Assembly: GCF_010389155.1 (NCBI RefSeq) | Contig: NC_057768.1 | Span: forward strand, 37,613,633 to 37,677,632 | Length of the DNA stretch: 64,000 bases | Source of the DNA: Erigeron canadensis | Lineage: Eukaryota; Streptophyta; Magnoliopsida; Asterales; Asteraceae | Reading direction: 5' to 3' | Shown: positions 58,986 through 64,000 of the stretch, in pieces | Layout of the letters: each line of letters begins with the position of its first letter | How positions within the stretch are numbered: position 1 is the stretch's first letter | Notes under the pieces: model-generated | Told to the model about the DNA's origin: nothing | The model's input: only the letters and a program-made list of their open reading frames with translations | Databases searched by the model: none | Program-made: the position numbers and the translations under genes

Positions 58986-59458
58986 ATACTCTTTTCCTTC
59001 GGTTTTCTCAACTAAGATATTGGAAATTTGTACTCAACATTAAGTATTTCTGTCGTTTTTGTTTTTTGTTTTTTTCTTCACAAACTAAATGTTTGTATTC
59101 GATATTGCAAATTTTTTTACATTGTTTTGTTGGTTTTATCGCACAAACATTTTTGGTTTTATTCGCATTATTTCTTGGATTTTCACCCTTTTTCCTTTTT
59201 GAATTTTTAAATAGGTTCAACACAAGTAGTCTATCATAACGAAAATGTATCAACACGACAACGGATACCCCGCAGCATTAATCTCACTAGTATACATTAA
59301 TCTCACTACAACGGATGCCCCGCATCATTAACGCAAGTAGACTCTCATTATTTCTTGGACTTTTTTCACCCTTTTTCCTTTTTCCTCTTGGATTTATAAC
59401 CCTATAATTCTATAAGAAATAACGTAATAGATTTATGACTTGTTTAAGTTTTCAGGTA

Positions 59459-59570
59459 CTAGGATGATACCCGCGCAATGTGGTGGTGGTCATAGCGGCG
59501 ACGATGTTGTAGTGGGGCGATTGTTGGTGGTGGAGCCGACGTCAAGTGGTGTAGATAATTGATTTAAAAG
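59459..59570 (-). mobile_element. Helitron-type 3' end with CAC/GCC-rich tail
   Basis: On the minus strand a GCC/ACC-rich stretch runs into CATTGCGCGGGTATCATC, then CTAG and T. It is the clearest example linking the dispersed CAC/GCC family to a Helitron CTAG terminus. Confidence 0.55.
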
Positions 59571-59744
59571 GGCTAACATAAATATTTCAAAAGATAAAAG
59601 ATTGATAGTGTAATTTAATCATTAATATTGAGGGGATAATATATGTGAAAATATTTTAAGGTAGGCTAGGTCAAAATATTACATAATTTATCAACACTTT
59701 AAAAAAAAACTTTGTGTTTTTTTATCAGATAGTATAAATTAGCT

Positions 59745-59975
59745 GCCATTGGGGTGTTAGCCCAATGGTCAGGGGTTTTTCACAATGTGGTTTTCTCTTT
59801 GGGGTCTCAGGTTCGAATTCTGTCACATGCAAATGTGGTGAAGGGCCTTAGCAATGCTATACCCATCTAACACATGGGAAGCAAACCCTTTAGGACAATG
59901 CCAGAAATCGAACTGGTGTGGGCGCATTCGCGTGGGAGTGTTAGCCATTTATTCGTTGTCGCCTTTTAAAAAAAA
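59745..59975 (+). repeat. tRNA-derived SINE with target duplications
   Basis: A box TTAGCCCAATGGTCA (59758-59772) and B box GGTTCGAATTC (59810-59820), 231 bp, ending in an A run. Flanked by AGTATAAATTAGCT (59731-59744) and AGTATAAATCAGCT (59976-59989), one mismatch. Confidence 0.85.
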
Positions 59976-60051
59976 AGTATAAATCAGCTAGGAATAATGT
60001 AACTCCTCGTGCCTCGAAATCACCTCATTCCTTTTCTTGGTATGTATATTT

Positions 60052-60331
60052 TTTTTGAACAGCGGTGGTGATTGGACTCAGCGGCATGCCTCTTGATCGT
60101 CCGGTAAAGATCGACCACGTCACCAGCACAAACAATCTGAGAGCATGACTGACGGTGGAAGTCTCACTGCCGTTTTGGAGAAAACCAACTAATTTTAGAG
60201 AAAACTCTCATGCCTCACCTCATTGGCAAGGACTTCTCAATATGCCTTTCAAAAGTTTCGAACCCGCAACCAACATTTTGCTAAAAGACGTAAAGGGACA
60301 TTAAATGTCCAGTTGGGCTAAATCCAAAGTA
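60052..60331 (-). repeat. tRNA-derived SINE, second family, with 16-bp target duplications
   Basis: Minus strand: A box TAGCCCAACTGGA (60308-60320), B box GCGGGTTCGAAAC (60255-60267), A tail against 60052. Flanked by identical CTTGGTATGTATATTT at 60036-60051 and 60332-60347. The body is unlike the neighbouring SINE at 59745. Confidence 0.85.
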
Positions 60332-60590
60332 CTTGGTATGTATATTTGTCATAACCGAATACATGTAAGCAATTTCTTCATATCATGTCACAATTTGATA
60401 TCATGTCACAACTCACATGATTAAAATACTAAGTTATAAAGCGACTGTGATAGACGGTATACAATAAGTTTTAAATGGACACGTACAAATTGATTAATAA
60501 ATTTGATGCACATGTTTTACTATACGGGAAACAAACTCATCGCTTAATTAAGATGTGAATATGAATTTTGTTTAGATATTTAAAGCATGC

Positions 60591-60985
60591 TATCCGCGCG
60601 TTGCGGCGGATATCATTGAGAGAGTTTTGATTGTTGTCTTAAAATTTTTTAATATCGTTGATTACGACCTCCTCTTGATCTTGAAATCTTTTGATCTCGT
60701 TAATTATGACTTTTGCTTGATCGGGATCCATATTAATAGACGTTGTAGCGCCATAATTCCCGCTCCATATGAATATGTTGTGTGTGTTTTAGGGTATAGA
60801 GAAGACAGATATTAATGTTTAATGTGTTGGTTTTTTATGAAGGGTATTTGTATTTATTGAAAGATATTTATTTGGAGAGGAAAGACTAAAGGATGAGGAA
60901 GGACAAAAACGTAAAATCACATGTCCAAAATCTTGTAAACTTTCGACATGGGTGGATAATTTTTAATAAAGAGTTTAGATATAGA
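60591..60985 (-). mobile_element. Non-autonomous Helitron-like element
   Basis: On the minus strand the 5' end reads TCTATATCTAAACTC with the neighbouring base A, a typical Helitron start. The other end is the hairpin TATCCGC...GCGGCGGATA at 60591-60614. The CTRR is not canonical (GCATGC follows), so the exact end is uncertain. Confidence 0.45.
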
Positions 60986-61163
60986 TAATTAGTACAACTT
61001 ATTAATTAATCCACAAACACCCAAATTTATAATAAAAGTTTCTCATTCTTGCTATCAAATTCATACGGGAGTTTATATCATGTTCTTCTGATCACACCAT
61101 ACATAAAAGGAAAGCAAAGAACAACAGATCGAAAACGCACTAATCATAATAATTGACAAGTTG

Positions 61164-61547
61164 CTAAGCTAACTTGCTGGCTCGATCAACCAACTCATTA
61201 ATAAAAAGATCGTGTTTAAACCGTTCTTGAACACAAGAGATGTAAGACGCTGCTTTAGCGTCAACAGTTTCATCCACCACAACACCATATGGATTGTCAA
61301 ACACGCCATATGTGCCCATTGTTTGTGGGATAACATAAGAGACCCTGTGCTTAGGTTGAAGGTTCACTTTTTCTTGGTTCATTATCATCAACGATGATGG
61401 TGGAGGAGTAGTCTTTTGATTGGCGGTAGCCGGTTTTTTATGAGGAACCGTTTTGGTGGTGGTGGTGGAAGGCTTAGAGGCTCTAATGAAAGACATTACC
61501 AACTTTCCTTTCATGAACCCTTTGTGCAATTTTGTATTTGAGTCCAT
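61164..61547 (-). CDS. Uncharacterised 127-residue plant protein, DUF761-like C-terminus
   Basis: Intronless, intact frame from MDSNTKLHKGFMKGKLVMSF to a stop. A basic, Ser/Thr/Pro-rich N-terminal half (KPSTTTTKTVPHKKPATANQ) leads to a conserved-looking middle (VSYVIPQTMGTYGVFDNPYG) and the C-terminal helix KAASYISCVQERFKHDL. The last part resembles the DUF761 tail of small plant proteins (A-x-x-YI-x-x-V-x-E-x-F). No signal peptide or membrane span is evident; function unknown. A TATA box lies about 66 bases upstream of the ATG, which supports a real gene. The start is the first ATG of the frame. Confidence 0.75.
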   Translation of the reverse strand: MDSNTKLHKGFMKGKLVMSFIRASKPSTTTTKTVPHKKPATANQKTTPPPSSLMIMNQEKVNLQPKHRVSYVIPQTMGTYGVFDNPYGVVVDETVDAKAASYISCVQERFKHDLFINELVDRASKLA

Positions 61548-61612
61548 TTTTTCAAAGTTGGTAGCTAAGGTCGTGTGTGTGGGTATGTAAAATTGAAGAG
61601 TTATGGGTTGGG

Positions 61613-61619
61613 TTATATA
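61613..61619 (-). promoter_or_regulatory. TATA box of the 127-residue protein gene
   Basis: The minus strand reads CCTCTATATAACCC, about 66 bases upstream of the ATG, which fits a short leader. Confidence 0.6.
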
Positions 61620-61878
61620 GAGGCCGGGTTGTTAATTAATGGTCCATTCATATATAATAAGATAGGCATGAACCCAAATCGTGGGACCTCTTTCTAAAGA
61701 GCCGAATCATTCTTGATGGTCTTGTCGTTCTCATGCATATTTGTAGAAGCACTAAGGTCGATCTTTATTTATTATTTCAAGAACAGGTGAAGTGATTAAA
61801 ACTTCTAATATGGTGTATGGCCTAAATAATTTAGATTTCCTTCTCCATCATCAATGTATTGAATTTTCTTTTTCTTTT

Positions 61879-61892
61879 CTTTTTTTTTTTTT

Positions 61893-61923
<31 letters not shown>

Positions 61924-61925
61924 GG
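61879..61925. repeat. T run joined to a run of about 23 G
   Basis: About 23 T followed directly by about 23 G. Long pure G runs are rare in plants; exact lengths may be unreliable. Confidence 0.8.
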
Positions 61926-61945
61926 TTCTAGTATTATTATGAATT

Positions 61946-62126
61946 GAAATTCTCTAAAGTTCAAATAAACTTTCTAGGTAAAGTTAAAAAATTTTGACTA
62001 TTAGATTAAAATAAATGGTTAAGATTACAAAAGTTGTTTTGAATCTTAACTCTTGATCTTAATCCAAATGTCAAGATTATTCCCTTAGCTTTACTTATAT
62101 AGTTATCATAACTTTAGAGGATTTTT
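61946..62126. mobile_element. Fold-back MITE
   Basis: Ends AATTCTCTAAAGTT and, inversely, AATCCTCTAAAGTT. The inverted similarity continues through the interior (GATTAAAATAAATGGTTAAG against an inverse GATTAAGATCAAGAGTTAAG). Target duplication not resolved. Confidence 0.55.
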
Positions 62127-62569
62127 ATCCAATCAAGAATGTTGCATCCCAATTTGTAGACATGTGTATATTTACGGGTAAGAGTTGACCCGTTTGATGA
62201 TATGTGAAAGAGTCTATCCGCTTTGTATATTTATGTCGACAGTTTAAGAGCATTTTAGATAGATCAACATTGTAAGGTGAGTAGGCAAAGGGAGGGGGAT
62301 GATTATATAAAGAAGTATGAATATATTTATTTCGCGTGCTTACAGCATGATCGAGTCCGTGAATTTAATTGTTTAATATGCTTGTATCCATTTGTGAAAT
62401 ATTCATTATTTTAAACATTTTTACCTAATTCATACTTTCATATTTTTACTATATAATGATTATATATCCTTTGTTAAAAAGCTAGAAAAAGAAAGATATG
62501 AAATGATCATCTTACCTTTAATGAGTTAATTTACATTATTAGTCTCTTATCTTCTAAAATATCTCCACT

Positions 62570-63045
62570 ACTCCTTTACATCAATCACCACCACTACTCA
62601 CCGCCGCCGCCATCACCACTGGTCGCCACCACCATGTCATCATTCATCATCGTGGCATTGCACAAGATTCTTTCTATCTTTTAAAATATTTTCACCACTA
62701 TTTACATCAATTTACACCACTCAATACCGTCACCACCACTATTAGTCGTCGCCATCACCACCTGTGGCCGACACCACTAGACCACTACCGTTGTGGCAAC
62801 CATGTCGCATTACGCATGTATTGTGCTAGTATACCTATAATAAGCTTAATGGATAAATTTACAATATAGATCATCCGATCTTTAATTAAATAACCATACC
62901 AACTTCTTTTACATCAATTAACTTTACATTCACTACCACAACGCCGCAACCGGTGCCCATCGCCGCCACCACTGCCGTCGTCGCCGACTCGCCGCTACCA
63001 TGATTGTTGCCGCATCACGTGGACATACATCGTTATGTAACCACA
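62570..63045 (+). repeat. Three successive CAC/GCC-rich Helitron-like tails
   Basis: Each starts with (T)TTACATCAAT and turns ACC/GCC-rich: 62575-62665 (ending GGCATTGCACAAG), 62695-62830 (ending GTCGCATTACGCATG...GTG and CTAGT) and 62910-63035 (ending GCCGCATCACGTGG). The middle one has the CTAG|T end at 62826-62829. Confidence 0.55.
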
Positions 63046-63389
63046 CATGTGTGGATGCTGCAATTAAGGGAGGTTAACACCTTTCAGAAAATAAATAGAA
63101 CAAGAGTTAATATAAAAGGTTTTTTTCTTACAAAAAGTTTTTATATAAAGACTTAACCATTGTAGATATCTTAATAAAAAGTTATTTTCCACTATCTTAT
63201 TTTCTCATCTATCTTCACAAATCATCATCATCTCAAATTGTTTATAGTATTTAGTACACATTATATAAAGTTGTTATTCTTTCATTATGAAAAACGTTTT
63301 CAGTTAGTTTGAGTTTAGATAATCAAAAGACATTCTTGAAACAAAAAATATTCTAACATAATTTGAGACATTTGGTGGTAAGTAAATAA
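63046..63389. other. AT-rich spacer
   Basis: No gene or element recognised. Confidence 0.4.
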
Positions 63390-63856
63390 TCTAATACTAT
63401 ACTAAAAGAGGATTTTGAAAAAGCATTTGAGCCACCAGGGTCTTTTTTGATACCCAATTTCCTCCCACCTTTACCTTTTATTTTTTCCATTTTTTTAAAT
63501 TTAAACAACATAAAAAAAAAAAAAATTTTAAACCCCTCCTGTACGTCAAACACCCCTTATATTTCTTTTACTTCTACTTTTATGTTTACATAAAAATTTA
63601 AAAAAAAAATAAAACCTCAATCTAATCTTCCACGAAAACTTCTAACAATTCAACTTAATTTTACCTTGAAATGTACCTATTGAAAATTGTTCTCTATTTA
63701 TTTACTATAAAAATGTATATCTTAGCATATAAACTATAACTTATTGATATGAAATCTATAATACGGATCATTTTAAGCGAAACTTAATTCCTTTAGAACG
63801 AATCCTAAAAAATATGTTTTGAATTTTTCCGTTCATCGGACGGGTCTGAAAACTAG
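63390..63856 (+). mobile_element. Non-autonomous Helitron with both ends visible
   Basis: 467 bp. Starts A|TCTAATACTATACTAAAAG, ends with a short hairpin (CCGT-TCATCGG-ACGG) then GTCTGAAAA and CTAG|T. The TC start, CTRR end and A/T host junction fit plant Helitrons. No coding capacity. Confidence 0.7.
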
Positions 63857-64000
63857 TTTTTTTAAGAAAGTAAGAGAAGATGATTCCTTCTATTGTTTAA
63901 GTGTTTAATTTGTACCATGATGAATTCATTGGTTCACGTGTTTACTTAAACAAAGCCAAAAATTAACTTAAACATGCCCATTCCACCAAGGCACCCACTA

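Noticed and set aside
58496..59256. F- and L-rich frames resembling membrane proteins
   Set aside because: They arise from T-rich tandem repeats and occur in several frames at once.
59758..59820. tRNA gene on the plus strand
   Set aside because: The boxes belong to a SINE with an A tail and target duplications.

Overview
This window is AT-rich nuclear DNA from a flowering plant. Spliceable introns, MIKC MADS-box exons, DUF3339 genes, plant Copia/Ty3 elements, a Mutator-like element (MULE), Helitron termini, tRNA-type SINEs and MITEs all point to a eudicot. An Asteraceae member is my guess from the flavour of the repeats; I could not test it. Few genes are intact and most of the sequence is transposon-derived.

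Layout. 1-9.3 kb: gene-poor DNA with a complete Ty1/Copia element (1556-7650, minus strand, 5-bp target duplication). Its coding region is badly decayed, and it appears to split a small exon-like open frame. 9.3-18.2 kb: a Helitron-type 3' end, then a complete MULE (10061-14947, 9-bp target duplication CAATCAAAA). Its five-exon transposase is fused to an OTU cysteine-protease domain and carries two disabling lesions. A second Helitron-type end lies at 18186. 18.2-23.6 kb: two small, convergent, intact DUF3339 membrane-protein genes (19071-19280 plus; 22598-22816 minus), surrounded by Stowaway-, Harbinger- and Mutator-type MITEs. 23.6-33.8 kb: AT-rich repeat country with Helitron-like ends, tandem arrays, SINEs and a hAT-type MITE.

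33.8-52.5 kb: the main gene, an FLC-clade MIKC MADS-box gene on the minus strand. I could assemble it as seven exons of 185, 76, 62, 100, 42, 42 and 42 nt, all phases matching, giving about 182 residues. Intron 1 is about 12.7 kb. A second copy of exon 1 with its flanking DNA lies 2.7 kb further upstream (51739-51923). The two copies are separated by a Helitron-like minisatellite array that carries a nested MITE. Both first exons keep an open MADS frame and a donor site, so they could be alternative first exons, or one could be an orphan.

52.5-64 kb: a SINE with perfect target duplications, a truncated Ty3/Gypsy pol pseudogene (54937-57112), an array of small hairpins, T-rich tandem repeats, two more SINEs with target duplications, an intact intronless 127-residue protein gene (61164-61547, minus, DUF761-like tail), a T-run/G-run junction, and a 467-bp Helitron with both ends visible (63390-63856).

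How they fit together: the host genes are the two DUF3339 genes, the FLC-like gene and the small DUF761-like gene. They do not form a pathway. Everything else is mobile DNA or its debris, with several insertions readable to the base through their target duplications.
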